From Rotaria sp. Silwood1 (taxonomy: Eukaryota; Rotifera; Eurotatoria; Philodinida; Philodinidae): a stretch of DNA of 64,000 bases. Of the stretch, positions 11,751-24,789 are shown piece by piece. The notes under the pieces are model-generated. The model was given only the letters and a program-made list of their open reading frames with translations, was not told the DNA's origin and did not search any database. The first letter of the stretch is position 1. The number at the start of each line of letters is the position of its first letter. A program made the position numbers and the translations under genes. The DNA lies in assembly GCA_905250075.1 (NCBI GenBank), contig CAJNOP010000384.1:1-64000 (forward strand), given 5' to 3'.

Positions 11751-14112
11751 GTCGTCGATAACGGTAAAGTAGCGGCGTTATAACGGCGCTATAGCGATCA
11801 CACTGTGACCCCCTTTAGCGCTCCGCTATGACTGTGATAGTGCCATATGACGGCGCTATGACCATAATAACGCGATATGATGGTGTTATGAGACAATATT
11901 GAGCACCACAGGATTAGATCTTTATCAGTTGTGGTACTTCTGTACTTCCTCCTCCTCACATCTGTGCCTTTTACCCGTTCATATTTAAAAGTTTGTTTCT
12001 AGAAGAGTTATATGATTATTTTATTTTAAATTTTATTTAAATAAATTAGAGAAAAATACAAGTAATGTATATCAACAACTAAAAAAATGAATAAGCTCGT
12101 GGATAAAAAAGACAATTTATTATTGTTTCGTAATTTTCATTTTTGCGATGACCACTTGTTTTTTTGCAAGAAAAACTTCATGTACAGTCCTTCGGCGAAT
12201 GTTTGTTCAGGTTGCTTGTCATTAAGTTTAAAGATTGTACAAACAGCTTCTGAAAATAAAGAAAATCAACTTTACGAAGAAATCGATACTCTTGCCCTTA
12301 CCCAACATATATCTGTTGTCGTTCTGGGTATCAGCCAGTGTGAGTGAAGCCAGTTGATCCATATGTGTAAATCAGCTGTATCAATGCGGTTACATAAATA
12401 TTTGCTTCGTTTTTTGTTCCAGGAATTGTTAGTAAATGGAGACTAGGCGCGCCTTCAGTTTGTTTAAAAATCTAAATAAAGAAAATCGAACTATGAAAAT
12501 GACAAAATATCATACTCACAAAAGATAAAGAAAAATTAGAATCATCATTATCGACGCTAGTTGATTCTTCAAGCAAAATAAGTACCTAAATTGATATTCA
12601 TATGTGCGTATACCAGTTCAGATGAGCATTTCATAAATATTAGAAGTGTAATTTAAATAATCTCTTCAGAATAAAATCTAAATTTTCAAAAGAAAATATT
12701 GATGCATTATTTTTTTACGTAATAAAAATAAAAAGCTAGTCGAAGCTTCTTGAAAGATCCTTTTCAACGCAATTTTAGAGTCTTTTGAGTTAATAGTTTC
12801 ATGTTTAGGCTGCTTTCATTGAAAACGAATGATGAATCTGTTTTTTCTCTTTTAACTAGAGTATAAACTCCACTGTTATGTAAATCTGGCTTTGATTTAT
12901 ATAATAATTGATGGATTCTCTGTATAACAATTTGTAACGATTTCTAACGAAATAATAAAAAATACCATACTTGTCGTTTGTTTAAAGCCTTTTCAATCCT
13001 TATTTAATTCTTGCATATAAATTATATCATCATTTCGAAACGTTCCTGCTAATGAATGTTGCTAGGAGTTATTGAAGTATGAGACATTGAAAGAGATTGA
13101 ACAATGACAGGTCAGACAAATTGAATTGCTATATTGACGAAAGGAAAGGAAGAAAAGTAAATTAAGTTCGTTTATCGTTGATAAACAATGGAATAAATTT
13201 GGAGAGAGTAGTTATTTTCAAAGAGATTATTTTTTCTCGTCTGTTCTGTCTGAGAAGAGAGAGAAAACATTCAACTTGCTTCAATCTATGAGTCAGAAGG
13301 AAAATAAAATATAATCATTACTATCTTTAACTTATTGTAATTATTCAATGAAATAAACTAAATATTTGTTTTAAAGGCAAAATCGAAATACAATTTTTTT
13401 CTTAGCAGTATTTACGCTTATGGGGCAACTTTTTGGTAATTTAGACTAGTCCGGCCACACTGTGTATCGTATATTGCTCCAATCTACGATCTGAGGAGCG
13501 AGATTGAAACTTAGATGAGGGTTTTGTTGTATATTTCTAATTAATTATTCAAATACGAACACTAGTGTATGTGCTAAACCACCATGTAGATGGAACTGGT
13601 ATACTGCACGAAGATATGCATACAAAGAAAAAAATAATCGACAAATAATTATATTATGAACGTTTGATGCTGTTCGACAATAATAATCAATTAGACGTTC
13701 AGCAAACAATATTTTCTCTTTAGTTTCAGATGCATATAAAAGTTCAAGTGCTCAGAACAAATCTCAAAAGAGAAGACAGGAGATCCGGTAATATGCTAAA
13801 TCTCTGAATCGTGATTATTTTGATCAATCAAATCGTCAAAATTTTGAAGACGACAATACACATTCAAATAATAATTTTTTTAAACTTAAAGATGAAACTA
13901 GTATGATGGCATTTTGATACCGTTATTGCGACGTAGAGAGTGCTAGAAAAAGTATGATACTTAGCGACGTTATATTGCTAGAATAATTTTAATCGTTATA
14001 GCGGCACTATATTACTGAAATAATTACGATACTTAGCGGCATTAAATTGCAAAATAATGCCACTAAATGGCGTTTTGACGTTATAGCGGCGCTACTTGAA
14101 AAAAAGGACGAC
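11751..14112. mobile_element. putative DNA transposon with GC-rich subterminal repeats
   Basis: The left end begins GTCGTC and within about 40 bases carries AGTAGCGGCGTTATAACG. The right end, read in reverse complement, begins GTCGTC and carries AGTAGCGCCGCTATAACG. Further copies of a short GCGCTATA / CGTTATAGCG motif fill 11770-11890 and 13920-14090, in sharp contrast to the AT-rich interior. That layout, short imperfect terminal inverted repeats plus clustered subterminal motifs, is known from several cut-and-paste families. No target duplication is clear. The interior has one open frame of 86 codons (12087-12347, Cys-rich, no known domain) and no recognisable transposase, so it is probably non-autonomous or decayed. 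Confidence 0.5.
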
Positions 14113-15681
14113 ATGAGCAGATTACACTCTTATCGGTGCTATACATTCGGAGAGGATCACTGAGCTGTTTATTATATTATTATGAATCACAGCTGATGTC
14201 TTATCATTCTGCATGAAAAGATGAGGTAGCAATAGGCATAAAAACATCAAACAATCAAGCAAGTGCAAAGAATCTAAACTGTTACCTATCTCAAATATTT
14301 CAAACTTCACACCAGTTTGACAAAATGAACTTTTTCTTTTGACAATAGAAAGAATGTCTAATAGCTTATTGATGTGTAAATAAAAATGTGTTGTCCGTTT
14401 CAAATTATAGTGCATTCCTCTATTTTTTGAATAAGCCAAGAATGCAAACAGCTAGAGATCTGCCGTTTTCACTAATCAAAAGAGAAGACATGTGAACGTC
14501 TTTTTTTCCAATTTTGTATAGAACGAAATCACTTTAAAATCAGTTTTTTCTTGAAAATATCGAGAAAAATGTACAAAAACATTCTATCATTTAGATCAAA
14601 TTTTGATAAAAAGTAAGAAAATATGCATAAAAATTAAAAGGTATTCATAGTTTTCGTGCGATTGAACAGACAATTTCATTTGTTCAACAGTAGGAAGAAA
14701 ATTTCATCGGAATGACAAATCGTTTTCATGCATTTTTTGTAATGCTTTGAAGAAATGGCTGATTATAAAATGATTTCGTCTTATTCAATATTGGAAAAAA
14801 GACGTCATCCTGTCTCCTCTTTCAGTTGATGAAAGTCGCAGGTATCTAGTTGTCTGCGTTCTTGAGTTATTCAAAAAACAGTGATGTGTACTATATTTTA
14901 AAATGGATAATAATAGACTTGCTAAGAAGTATTATTATCTATTCAAAACATAAAAAAGTTAGACTTTTCGCCACGAAGACGAGAGAAATATCTCAAGTGT
15001 CCATATTTATAATTGACATTCTTCATGTTTGCTCATTTTTTTTCAATATTTAAAATAAAATTAGTTGAAATGATTTAGTTTATTCTTAGCTTTCTGCTTT
15101 CTCGAATGTTTCATAAAATTCTTGCTAATGTTCTTACAAAGAAACCTATGAAGAAGTCGCATAAATAAAGTTGATTTTTGATAGAGTGCGTAGATAGATT
15201 AACCAGCATAAAAACTCAAAACTTACCCGAAAGTTTTCTGATAGATTTCACTCATTGGTGGTCTTTTCGCTAATCATTCCACCGACAACTTTTCTATGTT
15301 CACTGGCAAATACAGAGGCTGAGTTAAACCAGTTCTGGTTTGAATAGTTCTAAAAAGATTTCTTGTTTTTGACCATTGTGAACTAAGCGCTATCATTTGT
15401 TGATGAAACTATAGTTTTATTTATGTTAAAATGATCAATGAAAAGCATTTGAATAGTCAATGAGTCTAAACGACAAATATTTCACTCAATTTTGTAGTAT
15501 TAGTCACATTGGAATCAAACTAATTGTTACAATTCAAATCCTCTTAGGTTTTATCCGCTGATGACTTTGTGCGGCAAATACTCAGTTTATTTTACTTTGT
15601 ATTATATTGACTTGCTCTTCGACTAGCATTTGTTGAATAATTTGAACAATTTGTTTTAATTTAACATATTTCTAAATCTAG
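14113..15681. other. intergenic and possible 5' exons of the mosaic gene
   Basis: The minus frame 14122-14439 and plus frame 14850-15053 carry no domain. The first coding exon of the mosaic membrane gene should lie here, since the exon at 15682 begins in phase 1, but I could not place it. Confidence 0.4.
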
Positions 15682-15882
15682 GTGCATGTCTTTATCCAAA
15701 AAATACCGAGTAAGTCTCGACAAATCTTCACCTAACTGTATTTCTGACGAGAAGTTTTAATAGACAATCACAACGTCGTTGGTTTAGTAAGAAGAGATTC
15801 TTCATTCCAATCAGCTTATTAGCAGCTGTGGTAATCCTAGCAGTTGTTCTTGGTTCTATTCTGGGATCAATATCTGTGTCAG
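15682..15882 (+). CDS. mosaic membrane protein, cytoplasmic tail and transmembrane exons
   Basis: Two exons are read here. The first, 15682-15709, codes ACLYPKNTE and is split by a 54-bp intron with a perfect GTAAGT donor. The second, 15764-15882, codes QSQRRWFSKKRFFIP followed by a hydrophobic run, SLLAAVVILAVVLGSILGSI, and ends SVSG. The basic stretch before a single helix is the type II signal-anchor pattern, placing the C-terminal side outside the cell. The donor at 15883 is phase 1 and fits the phase-1 module exons at 20133, 21295, 23929 and 26386 and the NHL exon at 28181. The full model is a small cytosolic tail, one helix, four repeats and a beta-propeller, about 880 residues. The join across the following 4.25-kb intron is inferred from phase and from the shared SG exon ends. 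Earlier N-terminal exons are missing. Confidence 0.6.
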
Positions 15883-18800
15883 GTATGCATTTTGTTTTTG
15901 TTTTTGTTTTCAAGTCAAAGACGACCGATGATCAAAGTCCAAAGCCCTTATTATTTCATATTATTAGTATTTCTTGGTCGATTCAGGCGTCGTTTTGTAC
16001 AAACGAATGAATATATGTTATTGGATCTAAAATTATAAAATCTAGAAATATAGACTATCTAATTTTAAAAAAAGTAAAGCAGTAAAAATACTACAGAAAG
16101 ATATAAGGAATAAATTTAGAAAATTTTTATACAATCTTCTTATTCCTACACATATCTTTTCCAGATATTCTGATCTCACGACATTTTTCCAGTATATTCT
16201 TCTCAAAAATTTTTCAGCACTATCAGTATGTTGTCACACAGAATAATGGTGAATAATTTGTTTAAATAAACAAAACGTAGCCACACATGACCACCTTCCA
16301 TGCATGAATCATTGAACCATTGGAGTATGCCGTTGGGAAAGAGTAGTGAAAAATACCTATGATAATAACTTTTTCATATCTTTGTTAGTCTGTATGAATA
16401 ATACTGGTATACAAAAAATGATTTCGAACACGAGTGGCATAGTGAAGAATTCACTCACCCAAGATTATCTATGATGCTTTTTTTACAAACCACATATACA
16501 GTGTATCTATGAAAGAAGACTTTTGACATGATGATGCGTAACTTTCCTGTTTTCAAAGTTGACGAATACTATCTGTATATAAAAGATGCTTCGACAATGT
16601 TCGAGACGATGGAGAAAGTAGGATACATGTTTAATCGTCATACTTCCACAGAAAGAGCCAAAAAATATTTGGGTCTAAAATGGATGAGGTTTCTCTCGTG
16701 GAGAAAAGGTATCGATTCTGTACATCACTGCATTATAACATACGTAAACGGTATACCACAACTATCTTTCATTACTCTTTCGCTGCGTCAGATTAGTATC
16801 AATATTTACCGCATGCAAGCCAGTTTGAGCTCAGTTTTTCAAGTTTGTGCTGCAATTATTCTTAAATACTTCATCGTACTTTAGTGATACTGAAATCTTG
16901 AGAGACAGCCAAGTATTTGGACTTAAGTATCAGGCAGGTTAATATAATGTGAACCCAAACTAACATACTTGCGACCCAAGTTGATAGTGGTTTTGAAGTA
17001 GCTTCGACATACTTTTTCAGCATCTTCAAGTATGGATTTTCCGTTATTTTACTGGTGACTTGCCTATGATAACTAAATTAACTCCATCGTGTATACCATT
17101 TTATTCCTGTTAAAGATTTTCTTAATAGTTTTTCCTTCATTATCTATATCTCTAAGTTTTCTTCCACATCAAAATAAAATGTCTCGCACTTATATACCAC
17201 TAGTTTTAATATCGCAAGTAGAGCGTGCTGTAATCTGAATGCCGACTATTCACTTGTCGTTTTGTTTAGCACACGCAGCTACATAAGACTAAGTCAAATA
17301 CACATGGTAGACTTATGCATTTTTATGTCTTTTTTTTGTAGATTATTTTCCATTAGTTATTAGTCGAAAGCAAGACGAGAGATCCATCAATGATCAAGAG
17401 ATGACTCTCTTGAAGTAGCCTGGCCGAGTTGGACAGATCTCAAGACCAGACTACTTTTAAATTTAAAGATGAGTATCTCTAACTCGAATTAAATTGAAAA
17501 AACATATCATTATTGGATTCGATAGGAAAAAATCGAACATGTGCTGGATACTAGATTCAAACAATGTTTTCAGAATGTGCGATAAGAAGCATCTCGTTTT
17601 GTAATTTAATGTCTTACATTATGTCACAAAGTACGAGACATATGACCTAGTTTATCTTAAGTTTTGTGGTAAAAAGAATTTTGCTTGAAGAATATGCCGC
17701 TATTTTAAATTGCAATGATCAGTTCTGTAGATAATTATAGTACTGATTTTTTATTAGTTTAAGGCACAGCAGCAACTAATTAGTAATAATAAGTAGTTAA
17801 TCAAAGAGTGAAATACTATTTTCTATAGCAGTTTAATGCAAAATTCTAAATAGTAGAAAACTGTTGAAATCCACATGTACTCAAATTGTTGAAATAACTT
17901 AAATTTGCACTTGGGATACCTTGAAAAACAAAGCAAATTTATGTTCTGAAATCAAAACCTATCTAATCATGTGTAGCCCAAAGAAAAAGAAGAGAATGCA
18001 GTTCTGTGGTATTTTTATTCTCATTTTGATGGCTTACAGTTGCTTTAAAGTTTAAGCAGATATTTTGATTGAATGGACACTAGTGTTTCACTAGAATATT
18101 ATGTAGATTTTGAGCTAATTCAATACAGCGATATTTCATAGGTAAAACAACTTTCACTTCAAAAAGCATTCATCAACTAAACCAAGGAATTTATATAATG
18201 ATCAATAGTTTTTTATGACACACCTAGGTCTGTGAATACATCTTCAAGTATTGTTCTGACACTTACATTCATCTTATTCTACAATTAGTAGACCTCAAAA
18301 GGGAGTTTGAAGATTTCATTGGATAGAATCGATTCCTTATATCGACTAAGAAACATCTGATGAAACCTCTTTAATGAAAATGGGAAGCTGTTTTTCTTTT
18401 GCATAAAGTTATGTGTTGTAGTACAATAAGAAAGTATAGACAAACGATCCGTGATTGGATAATTCTAACTTATTTTTATCACCCTAGGAGTTAGTAGCTC
18501 CTAGAAAAGTACAATTTTTCGGGTTTACAGGTTTACCTTCTGAACAACATTGGAACATTGAACCCGATAAAAAATTATATCATCAAATTTGTTTTCTTTT
18601 TAACACTTAAAGTAAGTAACAAAGGTTTAAGACTTTTCCTCTATGATCTTATTTTGCTTTGTAAGAAGCTTTGATTTTGATTTGAATTGTAATTAGGTAT
18701 TAAACAGTTCCAGTTAATTGATAATCATTTAGTTTCTTCAGCAGTATTTGATTTTTTCCAAGTTACATTAATCTCATCCTTCTACTCTTGTACATATGCA

Positions 18801-20132
18801 GATAAAAATTTATGAATGACTTGTTTCGTCCTCTTCCTGATTTATATTGCCTATGAAAAAAATCTCATTCTTTTGGTACCAAAATCTGATTTCATCGATT
18901 TATCATACTCTTACATTATACTTGTATATTTACACAAAAAGCTTTTGACCCATATCTTTACTTGGATATGTTTATTTATATATATTTATGGTTCTCATGC
19001 ATGTGCCCTTATATCTATCCGTTCACTCGTATACTTTTATATGTATGGCTTTATACTTGTAGCGTTGTACCTAAACATTGATACTTTGTAACTCTTTATA
19101 TCGTTATGAGGAAACATTGTTGAGTATATTTCTTGATAAATCCTAAAATATACTGTCTCACAAGAACGTTGATAAGTATCACCTATGATAATGTCATACA
19201 TGCTCTCTTTTAACTTTAGAAAAACGATACAATCCAATTTATTCCATGTAAAAATGGGATCACTAAAAGACGTATCATTTTGCAATTTTATGAGAGCTGA
19301 ATAAATAATTAAAATTTTCATCGGCGAATCGTAAGGGTTGAACACAATTCGCGTGAAACAACTTTTTTTATTACCATGAAGCATGGAAAACATGTATTTC
19401 TAGCCGGCTATACTTCTTGATACCCGTTTGATAAAGAGGCTATATGTGTTTTCCAACTAGTGCTTCTGAATGGGAAAAAAACAAAACGAGACATGCATGT
19501 ATTCAGTTATAACATGTCGCCTTCATTCATTTCCTCCGATTAACTTTCTCATAGAAGAAGCATCCCAAAAAAAGTGCGCAGGTGTGATGATAGGAAATAC
19601 TAACTGTTTTATGTCTGACTTCGTTTCAGACACATCTATTCGTACATTATTATCGAACAATTTAAAAACAAAATTCTACCAATTATATGTTTCGTCAGAG
19701 AAAGTATATTCAAACTTTCATTCGAAAGCATTAAGTTACTAAGGAGTCTTGATACAGTCAAGGTGGCCACTTGTTCAAGATAGTAGAACAGGAAATTCAT
19801 AAAAGATTTTGTTAAATTTCTAGAGTCCTACTACGAATACTTTGATTAGCCGCTCAAATCTTACATAAATCAAAAATGATACGTCTAATAGATATAATAT
19901 TCTCAAAACGATGATGCTGAATTCCTCGGCTTTCATACACTAGAAAGAAAGCAAGAAGAATATTGTTATTTACATTATTAACGAAGGTTCTTATAACGCT
20001 GAATATTTCTAGACCCTTCTTTAGTTATAAAAAGTTCTATGTTCATCGTCCTTTACATTTCTGCTTTATTACCTTAAATTGCTACTACGAGACCGAATCG
20101 AGAGTGCATCTTTATTATTCTTCTTTGTTTAG
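15883..20132. other. 4.25-kb putative intron of the mosaic gene
   Basis: No exon is recognisable. The open frames at 16528-16884, 18816-19091 and 19037-19393 lack domains. It holds an imperfect hairpin (AAGTAGCCTGG at 17413-17423 with CCAGACTACTT at 17446-17456) whose left side contains TGGCCGAGTTGG, identical in form to a tRNA-Leu/Ser box A, and the repeat at 17537-17662. If the transmembrane exon and the repeats belong to different genes, this would be intergenic. Confidence 0.4.
17537..17662. repeat. dispersed repeat copy, tRNA-related/SINE-like
   Basis: Shares an ordered set of blocks with 46934-47022: a box-B-like GATTCAAAC (GGTTCGAACC in the other copy), then TTTCAGAATGTG, CATTATGTC, CAAA, GACA and TTTATCTTA, with small indels between. 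Two dispersed copies with a polymerase III box-B-like core suggest a SINE or tRNA-derived repeat. There is no poly-A tail or clear target duplication. Confidence 0.4.
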
Positions 20133-20531
20133 GCACTACAATGTTGGTCACTTCACAATATTCATCAGCGCTGACCACCAGCAGTCAACAGTTTTGTCGT
20201 GTAGGCGACTGTTCAGTATCGGCCTACTACTATCAGGTCCTTCGTTTAAACACTTCTATTACTGGGAACTATTCTTTTGAATCGAAGAGCAATATGAATA
20301 TCATTGGTTATGTGTATAACAGCAGTTTCGTTTATCCTGCTCCGTGTCAAAATTTGATATCGATCGATGATGATAGTGCCGGTAACCAGCAATTCCGTTT
20401 GTACATTTGGCTTGATATAGCAACAACATACTATTTGGTCGTAACCACATATAACCCTAATGTCATAGGACAATTTGCAATAATCGCAAGTGGTTTGACA
20501 TCAATCACATTTTCAGCGATAGATGTGTCAG
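20133..20531 (+). CDS. mosaic membrane protein, PPC-like module exon 1 of 4
   Basis: Exon of exactly 399 bp between an acceptor TTTGTTTAG and donor G|GTAAGAAC, phase 1 at both ends. It codes SQYSSALT, QQFCRVGDCS, a Tyr-rich strand, NIIGYVYNSSF and LIS-DDDSAGNQQFRLYIWL, then TTYYLVVTTYNP and GQFAIIASG. The order of beta strands and the DD-G-NNQF-hydrophobic-WL block resemble the bacterial pre-peptidase C-terminal (PPC) fold, which I infer by pattern only. Two cysteines (FCRVGDC) may form a disulphide. This is the most diverged of the four copies. The reading frame continues past the donor into intron sequence, so a longer open frame here is not all coding. Confidence 0.7.
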
Positions 20532-21294
20532 GTAAGAACTTCATTTATTTCAGGGGAGTTCTTTATGGAACACCGCTCTCATCAAAAGATTGATGTATAA
20601 AGATATACAAAGTGTTGAATGTAGCAACGTACAGTAGATCTTTTCTACCAGTCAACGTTAAACTCCAAGAAAGAAGAAAGTTATACCAGATTTTTTTTTA
20701 CAGAAAACGCATTTTGCGTAACTACTCATCCATAATTCTCACTCACTTCTATACAACGATCTGTCAGACATGAAATAGTGACATTCTAGATATATCAGGT
20801 ATCAAAATGTACATGAAAAACTGAGAATGACGGAGATGTCCCTATTCTGTTCACTGTTAAACTATTTTAATAATGGCACATAATGTCTATAGTGTTGAAA
20901 AAAACTCATAATTCTAATTGTACTAAATCATCTTTATATATATTCGTACAGGTATGAAATAATATTGGGGGAAACTGCTGCAAAAAATACCCAGCAGACA
21001 TTTTTTGTTTCTTCAAACGAAAGCTTGTTGAGCCTTTCATTTCGACAATATAGCTCGAAACTTTTGTTTTTACATTCACTATCATCCAAGAAACAACCAT
21101 CTACGATTTTTATGTTCTTACGGTGCTTATCAAATCTTTGAAAGCAGCTATTCGTTGTGATCAATCCGCTCTTTTCCAACTTAGCTTTATAAAATTTTAT
21201 ATACAGGATCCTCGCCCTTTCGTATTGATTTCCATATATTGATGATTAGAGATCGAGTTATGAGTACGATTTTACCATTTTTTTCTCTGATTAG
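20532..21294. other. intron, 763 bp, between module exons 1 and 2
   Basis: No coding features. It contains the degraded intronic words shared with later introns (AAACTGCTGCAAAAAATAC and the reverse-oriented CTTGTTGAGCC area), suggesting that exon plus intron were duplicated together. Confidence 0.45.
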
Positions 21295-21693
21295 ACATTA
21301 CAAGCCTCATCACTTCTCAATATTCATCAACACTTACTAACGCAAGTGAACAGTTTTGTCGAGTGGGTGACTGTTCGGATTCGGCCTACTTTTATCAAGC
21401 ATTCCGTTTGAACATCTCTATTGCTGGATACTATTCTTTTAAATCGATCAGTAATATGAATACATTTGGATATTTGTACAACAACAGTTTCGTTCCTCCA
21501 GATCTATCACAAAATTTAGTAGCAAGCAATAATGATGGTGTCGACAATCAGGAATTTCGTTTATACATTTGGCTTGATACTGTGACGACATACGTTTTGG
21601 TTGTAACGACATTTAATCCAAATGTAACAGGACCATTTTCAATAAACGTAACTGGTTTAGCATCAGTTACATTTTCTCCAATGAATGCATCAG
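21295..21693 (+). CDS. mosaic membrane protein, PPC-like module exon 2 of 4
   Basis: 399 bp, phase 1-1, acceptor CTGATTAG and donor G|GTGAGAAT. It codes ITSQYSSTLTNASEQFCRVGDC, split in the annotation by conserved Ser/Thr positions, then SAYFYQAFRLNISIAGYYSF, NTFGYLYNNSF, SNNDGVDNQEFRLYIWLDT and VLVVTTFNPNVTGPFSI, ending MNASG. Several N-X-S/T sequons fit an extracellular location. It is very close to copy 3, and the start of the copy 3 exon aligns base for base, so the two arose by recent duplication. Confidence 0.75.
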
Positions 21694-22689
21694 GTGAGAA
21701 TTCTATTCATTCTAGAGCACTTCTCTCTTGAAACGAAATTGTCGTCACAAGATCGATGTGTTAACACCGTAACCTGAAACTCAAAGCTGAAGTAAAATAT
21801 CTAAAACTCACGCTTTCTTCTAAAAGTTCAGATACTAGTTTTTAACCTTTCATGTTAAAGCAAAAGCAAACACACTATCTTAACTCCAGAAAAGGTAAAA
21901 GTTAAAGTAGACTTTGTTAGAAAAGCATTTTTCTTCGAAAGAGACAACGGGTTCAGAGAAGAAACGATATGGTCTACTAATAAGAAACAAGTTTTTGCGA
22001 GGAGAACACTTCTTCACTGAATCGTTTTTTGTGGATAAAATAGGCTCGTTGTGAGAACCATTCTTGTGAAAAAAGTCTAGTTTTTTTTGTCATTGCTTCA
22101 AAGATCAAGTTCACAGAAGCTTCAGTTTTACTCTTCTTCCGTATCAAAGTTAAAGTTCGCTTATTTTTATTTTCACTTTTAAACCCTTAACCAGGTTGAA
22201 GACTTCAATTTCATACTAAAGTGTAGTAACCTACTCCATGCATCTTAAATGAAACAAAGTCATTCGTTAATATATATACATAGGTCAAAGCACGTTATCC
22301 CACCATACCCTGCTTTTTGAAACAACACCGAACTTGCGTTTTTCTCTGGGAGCATATTTAGCGTTTCAGAGAAAAGATAAAATTCATCAGATTACCCAAA
22401 GAACTTTCGACAGTAATATATTGTCTCTTTCGATTAATTTCCGTGGTGGTCTGGAAATTTTTGAGTGCCACGACCACCTTCTAATGATATCAATATTTAA
22501 TAAATATTCATATACACTTTGAATAGGACAGATAGTTTTTTTTTTATGCTTTTCGTTACTTGCTCAAAAACGTTCGACTTCCGTCTATCATAAACGTATA
22601 TATACCATATATTTTTTTCGACTTTGAGTAAACGAATCCGTATTTCGAGTGATGGCTTGTTTTAGTCACGGTATGGTTCTCAATAAAAC

Positions 22690-23230
22690 AAGTTGCTCCT
22701 TCTCTTACATAGTTCAAGTGATCCTTTGTAATGTTTTGTATATTTCACAGAGGCTCACAAGCACGTCTAATCTAATGGCATCAGTTGCTGATATTGATTT
22801 GGTCTTCCGTTCATGCTCATTCTGTCTTTTCTCTTTATCTTATTCTATCACGCCCATATAATGCGTTGATTCCTCTGTAATATTCATTCTTGTGATTATC
22901 TCTCAGTATCACTCGCTCCTTTATAAGCATGCGCTGAATGTGAAGTAATCATGTCCACGAGATATCACGTACCTGGATAAAACCAATTACGGCAGATCGA
23001 GAAACTCTACCAATCTGCTCTGGCATTCGACTATGTAAATCATGAGACAACATGTCTTCATTGTTTCGAAAACCTCATAATTCTAAAAATCCTCAACCAT
23101 TTTTCATAGGTTTGTATGAATGTGTAGCAATATTTGTGAAGCAGCTGGGAAAAAACTAAGCAGAGTTTTTCCTTTTTCTTTAATGCAACTTTATTGAGCC
23201 GTTCATTTCCGAACAATAATCGAAAACCCT
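22690..23230. repeat. diverged copy of the intronic repeat block
   Basis: Lies in the 2.2-kb intron after module exon 2. It contains words in the same order as the blocks at 24790 and 25690: GCTCCTTCTCTT, ACAGAGGCTCACAAG, TGCTGATATTGAT, TCCTCTGTAATATTCATTCTT, then GTGAAGCAGCTGG. It is more diverged than the other two copies, so it is the oldest of the duplicates. Confidence 0.5.
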
Positions 23231-23928
23231 TTTTTTTGGATCAACTGTGATGCATGAAAAGGCTCTGTACGACTTGTAGTTTTAATATGATATTTATCAA
23301 ATCTGCGAAAATGTGTTCTCAACGGCATCAATGTAGTTCTTCTTCGTTCGCAAGGAAAAATTCCCGTCTGATACGCATCGTTCGAGCTCATACTTCGTTA
23401 GTGAATAAGCTTTGTCATGTTTTTAAAAGAACTGAAAGAATTCGTACCATCGTTGAATTGATTTCCGTCTTATGAGGAAAACATATTTCTGCTTAACTGT
23501 GCCTCTATCTGTTCGCTATTTTATTCTTCGTTTAATGTGTCGACTGAGAAGTTGTTTTAGTATTTAAATCACATAAGATATATTTTGTAATGAATTCTTT
23601 AACCACAAACAATGTGTCCTACATAGGATATAGAGACAACACAAATCAACGCATAAACAGTGGAACTATTTATCAAGGATTGGTTTTGCTCATAACTTGC
23701 AAACCGAGCAGCATTGGCAAGAATCGTTTCAGTTATTTTATAAGTACATATAATAAACTTTATCCGCCAAGAAATTGTAAGCTCGAACAATGCGTATCAG
23801 TCGGAATTTTCCCTCGTTAAGTTTATATAATTCTAAATAAATGGTCCCTGCCATTTTCTATAGATTATCATAAAATGATAGTACTAGATTTGGTTAAAAG
23901 TGCAGTTTTCTCATTATTCTTTGGTTAG

Positions 23929-24327
23929 GTACTACAAGGCTGATCACTTCACAATACTCATCAATGCTGACTGACGCTAGTGAACAGTTTTGTCGTGTGG
24001 GTGACTGTTCGGATTCTGCCTACTTTTATCAAGCATTTCGTTTGAACATCTCTATTGCTGGATACTATTCTTTTAAATCGATCAGTAACATGGATACCTT
24101 TGGCTATTTGTACAACAACATTTTCTTTCCTCCTGCTCCGTATCAAAATGCGATAGCAAGTAATAATGACGGTGCTAGAAATCATCAATTCCGTTTATTT
24201 ATTTGGCTTGATACTTCGACAACATACTTTTTGGTTGTAACGACATTTAATCCAAATGTAATAGGACCATTTTCAATAAACGTAATTGGTTTAGCATCAA
24301 TCACATTTTCTCCGATGAATGCATCAG
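23929..24327 (+). CDS. mosaic membrane protein, PPC-like module exon 3 of 4
   Basis: 399 bp, phase 1-1, acceptor TTGGTTAG and donor G|GTAAGAAC. It codes LITSQYSSMLTDASEQFC, RVGDCSDSAYFYQAFRLN, MDTFGYLYNNIFFPPAPYQN, SNNDGARNHQFRLFIWLDT and FLVVTTFNPNVIGPFSI, ending MNASG. The reading frame stays open to 24362, beyond the donor, but the conserved module stops at the same splice site as in the other three copies, so the exon end is placed there. Confidence 0.76.
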
Positions 24328-24717
24328 GTAAGAACTCTATTCATTCTAGAGCACTTCTATGATGAAACATAATACTCATTAGAAAATGTATGTGTAAAGA
24401 CATGGAGAGTACTCAATGCATCGACATAGAGTAGCCCTTTTCTAACAGTGGTTCTATGACTTTTAGATTTTCAATGATGAAGTCGTTAGAGTCAAAGTAA
24501 AAGTTCCAAGTGTTTCCTCAACTGAAGAGATAGAGTCATATGAAATAAAACGTTTGAAGTTTTGTTATCTTACATGCGCTAGAAAAGCAACGAGTACGGT
24601 TTTACACCACTGTAAAGATTTTTCGTTCAAGTTGACCAAAGGTGACTCGGATCGAAAAATTGAAATTGTAATCTGTTTTGAAAATTTTCATTTGGATTTC
24701 TTCTATAAAGGTGGACC

Positions 24718-24787
24718 GAGAGTGTGGGTGTGGGCTGTGTATAATTCTTTCTTTCCTCACAAGCAGATCCACCCACACCCACGCCTC
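24718..24787. repeat. short hairpin with TGTGGG-like arms, copy A
   Basis: Left arm GAGAGTGTGGGTGTGGG (24718-24734). The right arm, read in reverse complement, is GAGGCGTGGGTGTGGG (24772-24787). The roughly 37-base loop is AT-rich. This is the cleanest member of a family of about six such hairpins in 24.7-34.7 kb. Bdelloid telomere repeats are reported as TGTGGG, which the arms resemble. Confidence 0.65.
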
Positions 24788-24789
24788 TT

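Noticed and set aside
12087-12347. Transposase fragment
   Set aside because: The 86-residue frame is Cys-rich but has no DDE-type or zinc-finger spacing that I can defend, so it is mentioned only as an open frame inside the element.
16528-16884. 118-residue frame as an exon of the mosaic gene
   Set aside because: No module or NHL similarity, no suitable phase-1 splice sites, and composition like the surrounding intron.
19963-20280. 105-residue frame overlapping the first module exon
   Set aside because: Wrong frame relative to the conserved 399-bp module, and it crosses the splice acceptor.
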